Made by a program: the position numbers and the translations under genes. This document shows, piece after piece, positions 12,607 to 25,229 of a stretch of 64,000 bases of DNA; positions within the stretch are counted from its first letter, which is position 1; the number at the start of each line of letters is the position of its first letter. This stretch comes from Carex sylvatica (taxonomy: Eukaryota; Streptophyta; Magnoliopsida; Poales; Cyperaceae), in assembly GCA_964058845.1 (NCBI GenBank), contig CAXKVR010000080.1, forward strand, positions 47,118 to 111,117. Direction: 5' to 3'. The notes under the pieces are model-generated. The model was not told where the DNA came from and did not search any database. It saw only the letters and a program-made list of their open reading frames with translations.

Positions 12607-15099
12607 TGTCACACCCCGCGGCCCCACGAGGCGCGACAGGTGCCTCCTGCCGTAGACATACGGTTGCCCGTATGCCTACAAGGCAATTACGATATAATAG
12701 AAAGTAAAACACAACCAAACAAAACAAACAAATAATTAAGAAAAACAGTTCACAAATCCCAACTGGTCAGGTAATATCATACAAAACCCGTATCTCGATG
12801 GATACGCATCACAAAATGACATAGAGAATACATATATATATATACAATCAAAACATAAATATATACATGTCTCTAGTCACAATACCAGACAAGCTAAGCA
12901 GCGGTGAAACCAGGCCTACCGACCTCGTGTCTTTCTCGGATCCGCCGAACCGGAACCTGAAAAATTAACCCAAAAGAGGGGGTGAGAATTGAATTCTCAG
13001 TGCGATAAGTTGCCACAAATCGTTCCTGGACTTGCAATCACAGATTACATTCAAAAATAAAACACAAATATAGCTCAGATCAGTTTATAATCATATATAA
13101 ACATGAATGCACAAACCCGACAACATTTATCCAAATGAAATCACAGTTCAGGAATTGCCAAGATGAAATTCAAGCACACAATATTTGGTTTAACTCGATT
13201 TCAGAATATCTAGTAGTAACTACAGATGTTCCACCAAACTGGACCCCAATTCGTTCCCACTCATCTGTAGGGTTACAGACACCTACAGACGACTGCGCCA
13301 GGTAAAACCTTATCTCATGACACTCATCTGTAGTTACAGGCTTAACTGTTTAATTAAAAGTCTGGTTCCAATTCATATCCGGAAAATCCATATAAATCCA
13401 ATTGACCATCCAAACGCATTACCCCCTGGGTAATGCCTCCGATACACAGTCACCCATAACCAAAATCATAATACAAAGTCACTTACCCCTCGTCCCAACC
13501 GGTACTGGGAACTGCCGAGGGCCAGACGATCTAAAGCTTTAGAACACTGGGCGTCAATAGTCCATGCATAGACTTTGACAAATCCGGATTCACCCCCTGG
13601 GTGACATCATCACGGTGGATGACAATAATACCATATCCACCAACCGATGGTGATATAAAGCACGGTGACTTTAATTCCAAAATCAGATCATTCAGATCAA
13701 CACAAATAATAACCATACCAGCATGCAAATCAATCAGATAAAACAATTCGAGTTTTACTTTATTTGGGCAATGCAATGCATATGAATCGAAACACAGTTT
13801 AATTTCTGAATATAAAATATCAGATAAGTCCAGAAACCCCGCACCTGAGTAATAGCGCGCTCGACTAAGGCTCAGGCGTCTCGAACGACCCAGAAATCCT
13901 TTGCCTCGTATGATTACCACCTATTGCATACATTGATTCGATTAAAGCGTTTGATTACTATCCGATAGGTTATCACGAGTTAATTCAAGTTAAACACGGT
14001 CTAGGGTTGGTATTCGGGTCTTATTTATATAGGTTCATACTTAAGTTCAAGGAAATTAGGGTTTAAATAGACACAAGGATCAAGTAGGGCATTCTGCATT
14101 TTATATTACGGCCCGAGGCCAGTTTGCTGCGGCCCGCAAAGCTCCCAGCTGAGCACCCGAATTCTTTTCCTCACCTCTTGCGGCCCGAAGTCATGATCCT
14201 TGCGGCCCGCAACCAAATGACACCCGAAAAGTCCGAGAACACTTCGGGAGACCTGCTTGGCTTGCGGCCCGCAACCCTCACTGCTCAACACACTTCCAAT
14301 TTGGTTAAGTACCTTTTCTCCTTGCGGCCCGTAGGATAAGTTATTGCGGCCCGCAACATTGCACAAATTTCAGGTTTTCGGTTTAGTTTTCGATTCTTTT
14401 CGATCGGGGTTCGATTGGTTAACATATATTGTTACGGTTATCAAATTCAAGGGTATCTACATAGCTAGAATCATCGATAATTAACACCATTACCAAATCC
14501 TAATTCGAATTCCAAATTCAATTGGTAGGTTTAACCAAATAACAAGAATCGAATGTTTTACGAAGTTATAACTCGATTAATTCCCGAATTTCACACACAA
14601 AATACCAAAATTCATTTCCATTACGACCCAACCCCAAAATCCTGGTTCAATTCCAAATTCCACAAGCAAATCAATCCGATTATCGAGTTATTTCAAATCA
14701 AATTCGAATTCGAATTTCACCAAAAATATAACAAATCAATAGAATTAGGGTTTCCAAGAAATTACAAGGGAGAAAGATATACCAAATTGAAGCTTTAGAA
14801 TCGATCAAGGATCGTCAATTCAGCTCGAATCTCGATTTTTCGACAAGTTCGATCAGTTTCCGCGCTCGATTTCTCTCTCTCTCTCTCTTTCCCTTTTTTG
14901 GTTCGGCCAACCCTAACCCTCCCGAAATTTTTCTTCAATTAATTCGGTGGAAAATGAAAGAAGAAGAAGAAAGGAAATATTAATAATTGGAATTTTGCAC
15001 ATATACCCCTCCATTTTCTTAATATTACCAAACTTTGATAATTTCACAAATAAGCCCTTATGTAAATGTTTTATTTATTATAAAATTCATAATGTCACA
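12607..15099 (+). mobile_element. Solo LTR (TGTCACACCC type), 2.49 kb
   Basis: The element runs from TGTCACACCCCGCGGCC to ATAATGTCACA. It is flanked by a 5-bp duplication CTAGT (12602-12606 and 15100-15104) that restores the interrupted monomer. There is no primer site, polypurine tract or coding frame, so it is a solo LTR rather than a full element. A diverged relative lies inverted at 45487-48319; both share a subterminal block (GGTGAGAAT, CTCAGTGCGATAAGTTGCC). The TGTCAC start and length over 2 kb fit Tekay/Del-type chromovirus LTRs, an inference from family habit. A TATA-like stretch (TATTTATATAGG) lies near 14023, CT-repeats at 14873-14887, and the dyad cluster at 14105-14357. Confidence 0.75.
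14105..14357. repeat. Paired TTGCGGCCCGCAA dyads in the solo LTR
   Basis: Seven copies of a near-palindrome with core TTGCGGCCCGCAA are centred at 14112, 14133, 14184, 14206, 14268, 14328 and 14350. Six form three pairs with spacings of 21, 22 and 22 bp; the seventh stands alone. The sequence between the pairs is unrelated, so this is not a simple tandem duplication. Confidence 0.85.
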
Positions 15100-16460
15100 C
15101 TAGTAGTGTCTCTAGATTGTAAGAGAAGTGGTGATCACAACCCTAATACAACAATCCAATTGAAGGTCTTTGCATCACTCTAATTGTGGGTCTTTGCATC
15201 ACAACCCTAATACAACACTCCAATTGAATGTCTTTGTAGCACTTTAGTAGTGTATCCATATGGCAATAGAAGAGGATAGTTGCAACCCTAATATAACACT
15301 CCAAATTAAGGTGTTTACAGGACTCTAGTAATGTCTCCAAATGGAAAGAGAAGAAATTGGTGACAACCCTAATAGAACACTCCTATTAAAGGCCTTTGCG
15401 GCACACCAGTAGTGTCTCAAAATGGCAAGAGAAGTGGGTGGTTGCAACCTTAATACAACACTTCAATTGAAGGTCTTTGCAACATTCTAATAGTGTCTCC
15501 AGATGGCATGTGAAGAAGGTGGTTGTAATCCTAATACAACACTTCAATTGAAGGTCTTTGTAGCACACTAGTAGTGTCTCTAAATGAGTAGAAAGGGTAG
15601 TTGCAACCCTAATTCAACAGTCTAATTGAAGGTGTTTGCAGCACTCTAGTAGTGTCTCAAGATGGTAAGAGAAGAGGGTGGTTGCAACCCTGATACAATA
15701 CTCCAATTGAAGGCCTTTGCAGCACTATAGAAGTGTCTCCAAATGACAAAGTAAGAGGGTTAGTTCAACCCTACATTTGAAGGTATTTGCAGCACTCAAA
15801 GTAGTGATTGTAGATGACAAGAGAATAGGTAGTTGAAACCCCAATACAACACTCCAGTTGAAGATATTTGCAGCACACTAGTAGTGTCTCAAGATGGCAA
15901 GAGAAGAGGGTGGTTTCCACCCTAATATAAGACTCCAATAGGAGGTGTGTGCAACACTCTAGTAGTGTCTCCAAGTGGCAAGATAAGAGGGTAATTGCAA
16001 CTCCATTACAACACTCCAATTGAAGGTCTTTGTTGCACTCTAGTAGTGTCTCCATATGGTAAGAGAAGAGGGTGGTTGCAACCCAAATACAACACTCCAA
16101 TTAAAAGTCTTTGGAAAACCCCAGTGGTGTCTCCATATGACAAGAGTAAAGCATATTTGCAATCCCAATACAACACTCGAATTGAAAGTCTTTGTTGCAC
16201 TTTAGTAGTTTCTCCATATGACATGAGAAGTGGGTGGCCGCAACTCTAATACAATACTCCAATGGGAGGTCTTTGCAGCACTCTAATAGTGTCTCTAAAT
16301 GGCATGGAAAGAGGTTTGTTGTAACCCTAATACAACACTCCAATTTAAGGTCTTTGTAGCACACTAGTAGGGTGATCCAAATGGGAAGAGAATAGGGTAG
16401 TTGCAACTCTAATATAACACTCCAATTAAAGGTGTTTGCAACACTCTAGTAGTGTCTCCA
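15100..16460. repeat. 81-bp tandem array, block 2
   Basis: The monomer array continues beyond the solo LTR for about 17 units and ends at GTAGTGTCTCCAATTTGG near 16460. The block at 15880-16250 repeats a multi-monomer arrangement seen at 5.3, 6.1, 8.4 and 9.3 kb. Minus-strand frames with a 27-residue period (for example 15771-16100) have the same explanation as in block 1. Confidence 0.9.
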
Positions 16461-16461
16461 A

Positions 16462-19095
16462 TTTGGTTCATTTTGATTATTTTTAGATGAATAGTTTATT
16501 TTTAGTGGTTGTTATGCCTTCTATCTATCCTATCTATTATATCTAGACATTTTCTAAATTTTATCAGATATTAAAACAAGCCATTTAACATATGACCCGA
16601 CTATTATTTTATTTAAAAATATTAACTCTCTTTTTCCTAAATTTGATGTATACTAGACGAAGGATACTAGTACACATATTAAGTTCATCTCCCTCTTAGT
16701 CATTTAAAATTTCAAGTACTTTTGGGAGATGATTGTTGGAGGACTTATTTGTTTCTTGATTTAGGCATCCAAACAACATTCGACATGTTGTTTTTTTTTT
16801 CCTAAATCAACAATCCACCGAAGTATGTCCTTGTTTACAACAATAATTGCATAATATTGAAATTGCTTTATTAATCGACTTAGACGAAGGATTTAAATCA
16901 AGATTAGATCTTTGATTTGATTTCCTAGGGTAAGATTTATGTGATTCTTGAGCATTATGTAGGTGTATAGACCTACTGACATCACTACTTAGTTTCCAAT
17001 AGTGTTTGTTCTTGACAACCTTGTAATTTGCATTGTTTGTCATATTTTTCTTTTGTGCTGTGATTTTATTTGGATGTAGGAGAACACCTCTATTTGATCC
17101 ATTCCTTTGGATTGTGTTATGTGAGTGTGGACTTTATCCTTATTGTAACCAACTAATATACTTTGACTAACAACATTGTTTCTTTGTAATACGTGTACTA
17201 TGTATAATTATTTTGCTTAGGTTTATTTCTAGTTGTGAATGATTGAGGTGTTAAGTTACAAAATTTTTGAGTTTGTTCCCCTTTGATGTCACGACTTTTC
17301 ATGTGAGTGAAGTTAAATGAGGAGTTATCCTTCTTGACTCCGGGAGCTTGGATAGAACTCCTAATTTTCTCACATGCATGTTTTATCGGATATATTCTAA
17401 TACCACTCTTAGGTTCATTAGGTGGTCTTAAAGCCTTGTTTTCAGTCTCCAAGTGTTGTATTTTATTTTTCAAAATTTCTATTTCACTTGAGTGTCTTTT
17501 ACAAATATTGTTTATTTTTAATTCTTTATTTTCCAATTCACAACATAGGTTTTTAAATTCAACAGTTTTGATTATCAATTTTGTATTATATTTTCATTCT
17601 CATCTCGTAAATCTTTAGATTCAATTTTAAGATTTTTAATTTACACATGTTACTTTTGTATTTAACTCTAGTATTGTGGACTCTAAACTTGTTACCTTAA
17701 GTTTTAGCTCAAGAATCTCGGATTCTCAATTTTGAATGATGCCATCTTTCTTATCTAGTAAGGCATGTGATTCATCAAGCATGTTGTTCAACCTAGTATC
17801 AACCTTAGCAATTAATTTCTTATCTAAGGAAGCAATTGAATCACTAGTTGATTCATTTTCACTCAAAGATTCATTATCACATCTGAATTTATTTAACTCA
17901 GGGGTTAGACATACCTTGACTGCTAAGCTGGAGGAAGATGCTTCACTATCATGGGAGCCATCAAGGCTAGGTTAATGACTTTCTCATTCTCAGACTCTGA
18001 GTTTGATTCTCCACCACTGCTATAGTCTGTCTCCACTTGTTGATCTGCGACCATTGCTTTTTCTCTCTTGCTCTTGAACTTTCTATCCCTTCTGGTTCTA
18101 AATCGTTGGTTCTGTTGATCACCACCTTCTTTCTTTGGAAGGAAGAGTTTAAATAAATTTCGGATGGAATGCCCTTCTTTGTTGTACTCGAGACATATAA
18201 CATTTTTATTGTTATCTTCTCTCTTTTTATTGTAATTTATTTCAAAGTCCAATATCCCTTGAATTAACACATACAGTAATTTGTCATTCTCGATTGATTG
18301 AGAGTTATTATTTTGTGAGTTGAGGTAGTTAGGTGAGGTAGAGGATGGTGAGTTGTATTCTTTTAGATTTGTAGGTTTCTGAGTTTATGCATATAGGAAT
18401 GTGAGTTTAGCCTTGGGTTTAGGATCCTCGGTTTGTCAGAGTTTTTCTTCACAGCTCCTGAGATGTGCAAACAGTTCCTCTGGTGTGAAGACTTGTACTT
18501 CTGACAATACCTCTAGTGCGCTCACCATTGATTCCCATCCAGGTTTTCTATGCATAACTCGTAAAAGCTTTTCTACAATCTTATTGTTAGAAAGTGGTTG
18601 TCCAAGTTCGATAAATTCATTTCGTATTTGTAAAAGTCTGTTATAGGTGTCTTCTATAGACTCACCATTTTCTACACCAAAGATCTCAAATTTTGTTTCT
18701 AGACCTGAGTTTGGTTCATTTGATTTGTTAATTACCCTCATATTTGTGTACAAGAGCATCCCATATTTCTTTTGCATTTATAATATTTGAGAACATAATC
18801 CATATTGATTCATATACAACACTCACATTCATAGTAAGGTCATCTACCTTTTTGGCAAGTTTGGATTATGTGGTAATTATGTTGGTGGTTGAGTTATAGA
18901 CCGGTGTGAAACTATTTTCTACAGTTTCCTATACTTCAATCAATTTTATATAGTTGGTCATAATCCTTTTCCAATAACTAAAGTTTTTAGTAGATGGAGT
19001 CAACATTGGAGGTTCTCTAACAGGTTTTGGTGTACGAAGTGCCCTTTCTAGGATCTAATACAATAATTAAAGTAAGTTTATCTTAATTTGTTTTC
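16462..19095 (-). pseudogene. Ty1/copia gag region, frameshifted
   Basis: Read on the minus strand from the primer site at 19096, the region encodes pieces of a copia Gag. The UBN2-type core (18436-18777) contains VENGESIEDTYNRLLQIRNE and LLRVMHRKPGWES. A second piece (17923-18270) has a degenerate first zinc knuckle (CLEYNKEGHSIRN, last Cys lost). Then follow a coiled-coil-like stretch (17198-17578, ELENKELKINN) and an intact knuckle CNYCCKQGHTSVDC (CX2CX4HX4C, 16807-16860). The pieces lie in different frames with stops between. Protease, integrase and reverse transcriptase are absent because the element ends by about 16460 at the tandem array. It is a dead, 3'-truncated element. Confidence 0.75.
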
Positions 19096-19109
19096 CTGTT
19101 CTGATACCA
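19096..19109 (-). other. Copia primer-binding site (initiator Met tRNA type)
   Basis: On the minus strand the sequence is TGGTATCAGAACAG, two bases downstream of the LTR end GGACCAACA. TGGTATCAGAGC is the usual plant copia primer site complementary to initiator tRNA-Met; one base differs here. Confidence 0.8.
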
Positions 19110-19111
19110 CT

Positions 19112-20270
19112 TGTTGGTCCCAAAGGCACTTAGGGGGGTGAATAGGGTCTTTTTAAACTTTTAATCTAAGTTATAAGTCCCTAGTGTATCTTAGAGTTAT
19201 AATTGGCGAAAATTAAAATAACTTGGTTCTAATCTAAATTAATAAACAATAAAATAAAGAGTAGAGTTTAGAGACACTTGACACGAGAGTTGTTTACGGA
19301 GTTCAGCACTAACGCCTATGTCTTCGGGGCCCGCAACCTTCGAGATGGCGCACCTTTCTTTACCCAATGAGAAAGGAGTACAAAGTAGAACCGGTGAGCC
19401 TTTATAATCTTATGGAAAGTCACACGGCCCGAGCACAGAATCGGCTCACGAGCATTAAAGGCTCAAAGATAACAAGGTGAGTAACTAAGGCTTAAGGATA
19501 ACAAAGGAAGCAACTAAGGCTCAATGGATAAATGGTTGATCTCGTAGGATCATTCTAAGAGTTATTGTGTTGATTGAATAAGCTTGAGATTGATTGTGAG
19601 TATTGAAGTTTAGTGCACAAGCAACAACGACTTTCTCTAAATCTGTGAATTCAAAATATTAAAGTTGGGAGCGGCTAGAGTTATTGTCCAAACCTTGGTA
19701 TTACTTCTATTTATAGAAAGTTGATAAAAATGAGGTAAGTTGCTCCGACTGTTACAACGGTTCATGGACCGTTACAATGGTAGGTCAATTTGTGTATATA
19801 ACAGTAGATTTTATGTATAACAGTCATGGACCATTACAACGGTTCCCTCAACGAAAATCCTCTGGAATGCTGACCGCCAGGTGACGATTGTGATCGATTT
19901 AAACCATCAGAGACTTGGATGAGGATTTATTTATTCCGTTGCAACGATGCTGGATCATTGCAATGGTAGACTGCACTTAGTTCATTCTCAAGCTTATTTT
20001 ACCAATTTTACATATTAAATATCCTAATCTTGAGATGATGCTTTTGTTGTCTAATGTCTTATGCTTCATGACAACATCATTGATGTTGTATAGCAGTTTA
20101 TTAATTTATCCTAGATGTGTAATTATTGAATCTTCTATTGTCATGAACCTCCACAATATCTCAAGAATGAAAACTGTAAAATCACTACTTATTTTTGCTC
20201 TATCACATGCCAAAAGCCTCAATTAGATAGAATACAGTGTCACTACTACCAAATCCAGACACTGATCAAC
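19112..20270 (-). mobile_element. Copia 5' LTR (outer boundary approximate)
   Basis: The inner end is well defined: on the plus strand TGTTGGTCCCAAAGGCACTT, next to the primer site. The outer end is a guess at GATCAACACA near 20270; no second LTR remains for comparison. Inside are paired dyads of the word CCGTTGCAACGG in variant forms, with centres at 19754.5/19774.5 and 19941.5/19960.5 and a further copy at 19836.5. No coding sequence is expected. Confidence 0.55.
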
Positions 20271-20624
20271 ACATAGAGATGTGAATGGCATGTGTATGAA
20301 AATCAATCAGAATGGCCTGAACATGATGGCCTTGTCCTTGTTCTAGAATATATGCTAGTTACTTTGGGTTGAAGACGACACTACAGGATTTTGATGTTGT
20401 TGGACTTACTAAATAGGAGGATAAGAAGACACCAAGTCAACTGAGCACACAAAAAAGATGCAACAGAGCTACTCGAGATGCTCGAGGCTGATACAATCTT
20501 TTATTTTATTATTTAATTTCAACTTAAAAAAAATTATTGAAACAATTAAAGATATAACAATCATTTTTGTTTGTAATTTTGCAGGTTGAAAAGCAATTAA
20601 TGGATTGAATATTTATGTAGAAGT
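20271..20624. other. Intergenic, nothing recognised
   Basis: AT-rich sequence between the copia LTR and the LINE. I see no gene, RNA or clear repeat in it. Confidence 0.5.
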
Positions 20625-20639
20625 TAAATGTATGTTTTT
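20625..20639. repeat. LINE target-site duplication, left copy
   Basis: TAAATGTATGTTTTT is repeated exactly at 39417-39431. The T-run continuing to 20643 is the poly(A) tail of the minus-strand LINE. Confidence 0.9.
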
Positions 20640-23115
20640 TTTTAAAACTTGGAAGCGACTTCCAAGGGTGATATATTATAAATTGAAATAGTATCTTATA
20701 GCAACACCACCAACAGTATCACTCAGTGAAATTGAAAAAACCTCAAACAAAACCAAAACAAAACAAACAAAACAAAAATAAAACAGTAAAGCTAATTTGA
20801 AGAACATGAAAGAAATTAAAATGAGTGAATGAAGATATCATCACGGTTAGCAAGTCCCCCTAGCAGTGTTGTGTCCAGAGTCTCAACTGTTGTACGCACC
20901 TCAATGCCTCAACTTCCGGTCTCACTGCATGCCCTCCAAAGACCACGGCATTGCGCTGCTTCCAAATATGCCACATCATGCACATTAAGCTTGCTGCCCA
21001 TATTTTTCTTTTCATTGTCCCACCTTGACTGATTCTTGACCAGGAACGGTACCAAGTTTGTTTTATTGAGTCTGCGGTACTAAGAATCTGGCATTGTAAC
21101 TCAGAAGTTACCCCTCTCCAAACTGCTATTGCATATGAACACTGAAATAGGAGGTGTAGTGATGTCTCCCTCATGCATGCAGTGCACACAAGAAAGATCC
21201 ACATTCATTCCCCTTCTACTCAATACCACATTTGTTAAGATTTTATTCTTCAAAACCAGAAAAGAAAAATTTTTAACTGTAGGTGGTACAGGGCATTTCC
21301 AGACAAAAGAGAAATCCCACCTTGCTTTCCCCATGCTGCTCATAGCCATGTATATCGATTTGGATGTGTACTGACCAAGCTGATCCAATCGCCAGATTAT
21401 GTAGTCATCTTCTTCCATGAAGGGCAGTTGATCAGGTAGAATCAAGTCCGATTGCAGGTCTGTGATTGTAGGCCATGCCCGACTCAATGAGATTGTTGTA
21501 TTGCACAATCTGTGGCCACTGCCCTCCAAAATTGCCGGGCCATTCCAAGAGTCGAACCAAAAGGAAATTGAGTTGCCACTGCCAATCTTCCATTCAATAC
21601 AACGTTCAAACAACCTCTTTATGCCTTGAAGGTGCTTCCAAAAAAATGACCCCCCCAACCAGCCATACTATGGCTTCCTGAGTATTAGTTCCTCTTTTCC
21701 TCAGTAATCTAACAATGACTGTCCACAAGCAGTCCTGATCAAAGTAGGCCTTTCACCACCATCGGAGCAAGAGCGCTATATTGAATAATTTAAGATTCAA
21801 AATGCCCAAATCTCCCCATACTTTCGGTAGACATGCTGTCTGCCAATTGATTAAGGAGATTCCTTTGGCACCATCAATTGTCTTAGCCCATAAGAAAGAC
21901 CGCCTAATTTGGTCAATGCGTTTCATCACCCATTGTGGAAGGCAAAAACAGTACATATGATATATCGGTATTGTGGAGAGTACTGACTGTACCAGTTGCA
22001 ACCTTCCACCTCTAGAAATCATCCTACTCTTCCATCCTCCCAGTTTTCGCTCAACTCTCTCTACTAAAGGCTGGAAGTGCTCCTTTCTTGGTGAGACAAT
22101 AGATAAAGGCATACCAAGGTATTGGATCAGGAACCTAGTTTTTTGGCATCCAAGCAAAGTTTTAATCCATGCTATATCCAGTGTGGAAACATTAATAGGA
22201 ATGAATTTGCTTTTTTCAAAGTTGACACACAGACCCGATACCCTAGCATACAGCCAAATTACCAGCTTCAATGTTCAAAGAACTGGGAGACTCGTCGAGG
22301 CCATGATGGCCATGTCATCAGCATACTGAAATGCCATGAATGGTTCCTTGATTTTGTTGGTGATGCCACCTTGTAAAATCTTGCTAGTTTGCATTAGCAT
22401 TCATTGAAAGACGTCAGCCGCTAAGTTGAATAGCATGGGGGATAATGGATCCCTCTGCCGCAAGCCCCTTTTGTGTACGAAAAAGACAGAGGCCTCTCCA
22501 TTAATCAATACCCTTGATGATGCTGTATTTAGCAGCACCTGGATCCACTCAATCAATTTGTGTGGAAACCCCCAAGCCTCTAATACCCGTAGCAGGAATT
22601 TCCATTCTATGGTGTCAAATGCCTTTGCGAAATCTAGCTTCAAAAAAACTGCGGGCTTACTTGAGTGTCGTATGTGTTGCAATACCTCTCTTGTTGCTAC
22701 AAAATTATCCGCAATTTGTCGACCCCGTATGAAAGCCGTCTGCCTCTCGAAAATCAGACCCGGCATCTTTAGCCTTAACCTGTTAGATAAAATATTGGAG
22801 ATGAATTTTGGAATCATATTAATGATGCTTATAGGCCTAAAATACCCCACCACTTGAGGAGAGCCAATTTTTGGTACCATGACTACATTTGCATTGTTTA
22901 TGCGTCTCAAATCCAAGGAGCAATCATGAAAGCCATGCAAAATTTGCATTATCTCCGATTCCAGATCTGGCCAAAATTTCTTGAAGAATTAATTGGGCAA
23001 TCCATCGGCCCGGAAGCTTTGTTTAAAGCCAATTGTTTGATCGCATTTTCAACCTCATGTACCGTGAACGGTGCTTGAAGATCCTGTAGAGTCGGGTCCT
23101 GGACATAAAGGGAAT
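20640..23115 (-). pseudogene. LINE ORF2 remnant: reverse transcriptase and zf-RVT
   Basis: The region encodes a non-LTR reverse transcriptase, which copies LINE RNA at the nicked target. Recognisable on the minus strand are the pre-RT segment (FTVHEVENAIKQLALNKASG), motif A (FLKLDFAKAFD), motif B (GLRQRDPLSP), the catalytic YADD (22314-22325), the thumb-like LGMPLS and GRLQLVQSVLSTIP blocks, and the C-terminal zf-RVT region (CVHCMHEGD, HLLFQCSYAIAVW). It is dead: an in-frame TGA at 22401-22403, a further TGA before the TLKLVIWL block, and frame changes near 22950, 21660-21750 and 21150-21200. The N-terminal endonuclease is absent. Several stops are compatible with C-to-T decay. Confidence 0.85.
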
Positions 23116-24551
23116 TGTCATGCGCAAAGCGTATACACAAAGTTTCAGTACAGCGAGCTGTACTTTGTTTAAAACCTTGATTTAGCTTCCGAATTAGATT
23201 GCAAGTGTACAACCCTTATCGAATAGTATAATCAGGTATTGATCCACAGGGAACGGTTCAATTCTGGACTTTTGCTTAGCTCAGTTAGGTATTAGAAGTA
23301 AGGAAAGGTTGATTTGGTTTGTTTATATTTCGTAAATTCAATAACAGTAAATGACAACAATTAAAAGTTTGGTTTTACTTGATTATAAAATAAAGTTCCC
23401 AGGATTTCAGACTTCGTCCTTCAACTCTGCCTCTCTGGTCTTTCACGCGACTCGCATACCTTCGTATGCGACCCATGTGATGAGACCCACGTGCTCTCAC
23501 ATGCGAGTCGCGTGGTCCTCGAGTGGATGCAGCATGTGTCTGTTCTTTAGCTGTTTATTTGTGTAGGGATCTATTGACCGTACCTAAAGTTCCTAAAACC
23601 TCAACTCTCGTTATCTGACTTAATGAACTTAGTAAGGAAATGCAATTTCACCTTCTTAGATCTCCTACCTCTGGTGTATTCAATCCTAAGTTATTTGTCT
23701 GGTTTACTAAAGGTATCCACTATCTCTCAATAGATAAAAATTTCACCTCTCAGTTACTATTGATCTCACATCTCGGATCAAAGATCTACCTCAAATACTT
23801 GATATAATTGTAAGAAACATCAAGGCCAAAGTACTAGAAGAGATGCTATAGACATTCAACAGTAGACAACAAGATTCATTCAAACAATTTCAATCAAGCA
23901 ATAGAAATAATACTCAGGCAAATAAACACAAATATAAACTCAGATCCAAACATTATGCATTACAAAACAGAGTTTTAGACTACATCTTAACCCTAGAAAC
24001 TAAGAGATCTACTCAATCATGTTCAAGAAAGAAAAAAAGCAAGTAAAGAAAGAACAAATCATGATAAAACCCGAAGAAGAAGGAAAGAAGATCTGTGAAG
24101 CTCTTCCAATTTTCACTCCTGAGCTCTCCCGCTTGATCTCTCTTTTTGAACCCGGTTGTTGGATTCTGTTCGGTCTCCCTGTTAGTGGCAGAGAATGCCC
24201 TTTTATAGCCTTCCCAGACGACCTTTTCATCTTTGGGTCTTAATTGGGCCTCTCTGCCTTCTGCTCTGGAAAACTATAATGCGACTCGCATCAGAGTTTT
24301 TCTGATGCGGCTAGCATCTGTGGTAGCATCAGAGTGTGAAGCGACTCGCGTCAAGGTTGATGCGACTCGTGTGCAAAGTCTCAGATTATCAGTTACTTCC
24401 TGGTTTCGCCAATTTTTCTGCAGATAAGAATAAAAATGCAGCAGTACCACATTCTATAGATATTCAATGTAATAGACGCTATTTAATTGTTTAAAACGCA
24501 AATTTTGGTACGGGAATTGGTTGGAACAATAGATCAAATATAGTGATATCA
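23116..24551 (-). mobile_element. Athila-type LTR, family 2 (3' LTR, minus orientation)
   Basis: On the minus strand it begins TGATATCACTATATTTG directly after a polypurine tract (24552-24568) and ends near CGCTTTGCGCATGACA. A TATA box (CTATAAAAGG on the minus strand, around 24200-24210) and the Athila GTGGATC signature are present. Dyads of the word ATGCGACTCGCAT are centred at 24285, 24311, 24345 and 24366, upstream of the TATA box. A second set lies at 23451, 23472, 23486 and 23507 in the distal LTR. The inner part pairs with the inverted copy at 25230-26585. Confidence 0.75.
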
Positions 24552-25229
24552 AATTTCCCCAAGCTGAACTATTGCTTATCCTCAAGTAAAGAACCCTGGT
24601 AACTAATCCTAAATGCAAGTTAAGTTTTTTTTTAAATGTGAAAACTTACATGAGTTATTTTTATCAAGAATTTTGAGAATCATTTTGATAACAATTTGAA
24701 CTTTTCTTAAACTAATTTTAATTCACTCCACATACTGACCACTCAAACTTCTCATTTTGATATGCTTTTATATTTGTAAAGACGAATTACTCAAATTTAT
24801 CAATATTCATTCTTTAACTGAAGCTATACCCTCATTTGTGGTGAATTTTACAAGTTTGATCCCCCCAAGTTTGGGTCAGAAAGTCGCGGACTTAGTGTGT
24901 TGATATATGCAAAAATCGTTCTATGTTCTGTCGAGCTCAAAGGCATCCAAGTGGATTGTGCCAGTACTCTCTTTTTTCTTTTCTTTTTTCATTTTTTTTC
25001 AACAATTAGGAGACGAGCTCAAAGGCGCCCCGAATGACTTATTTCCAGTACTCTTATTTTCTCCATATTTTCAATTATTTTCATGTTTCATCATTTTTTT
25101 AAGCATATACCATGAATACACACATGCACTGGTATTCTTTCATACCAATGAATATTCCAATCTTTCTTTATTTAAAATTCCATTTTCCTACTTTGAAAGG
25201 TACAGTTCATATTCCAAATATTTTTTCGA
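24552..25229 (-). mobile_element. Athila family 2, 3' internal end with polypurine tract
   Basis: The minus strand ends with TTGAGGATAAGCAATAGTTC and AGCTTGGGGAAATT before the LTR, the same arrangement as in the intact Athila at 37240-37276. Further in, ATTCATTGGTATGA and GTGTGTATTCATG match 36735-36780 of that element. This is therefore the 3' noncoding tail of a minus-oriented Athila. No coding part remains. The 138-codon frame at 24907-25323 on the plus strand runs through this tail into the other LTR and is not a gene. Confidence 0.7.

Noticed and set aside
13531..13920. 129-aa minus-strand ORF
   Set aside because: It lies wholly inside the solo LTR, with no recognisable domain or conservation with the related solo LTR.
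2636..16460. CRISPR-like regular array
   Set aside because: The 81-bp units are adjacent and related over their whole length; there are no unique spacers, and the context is a plant genome.
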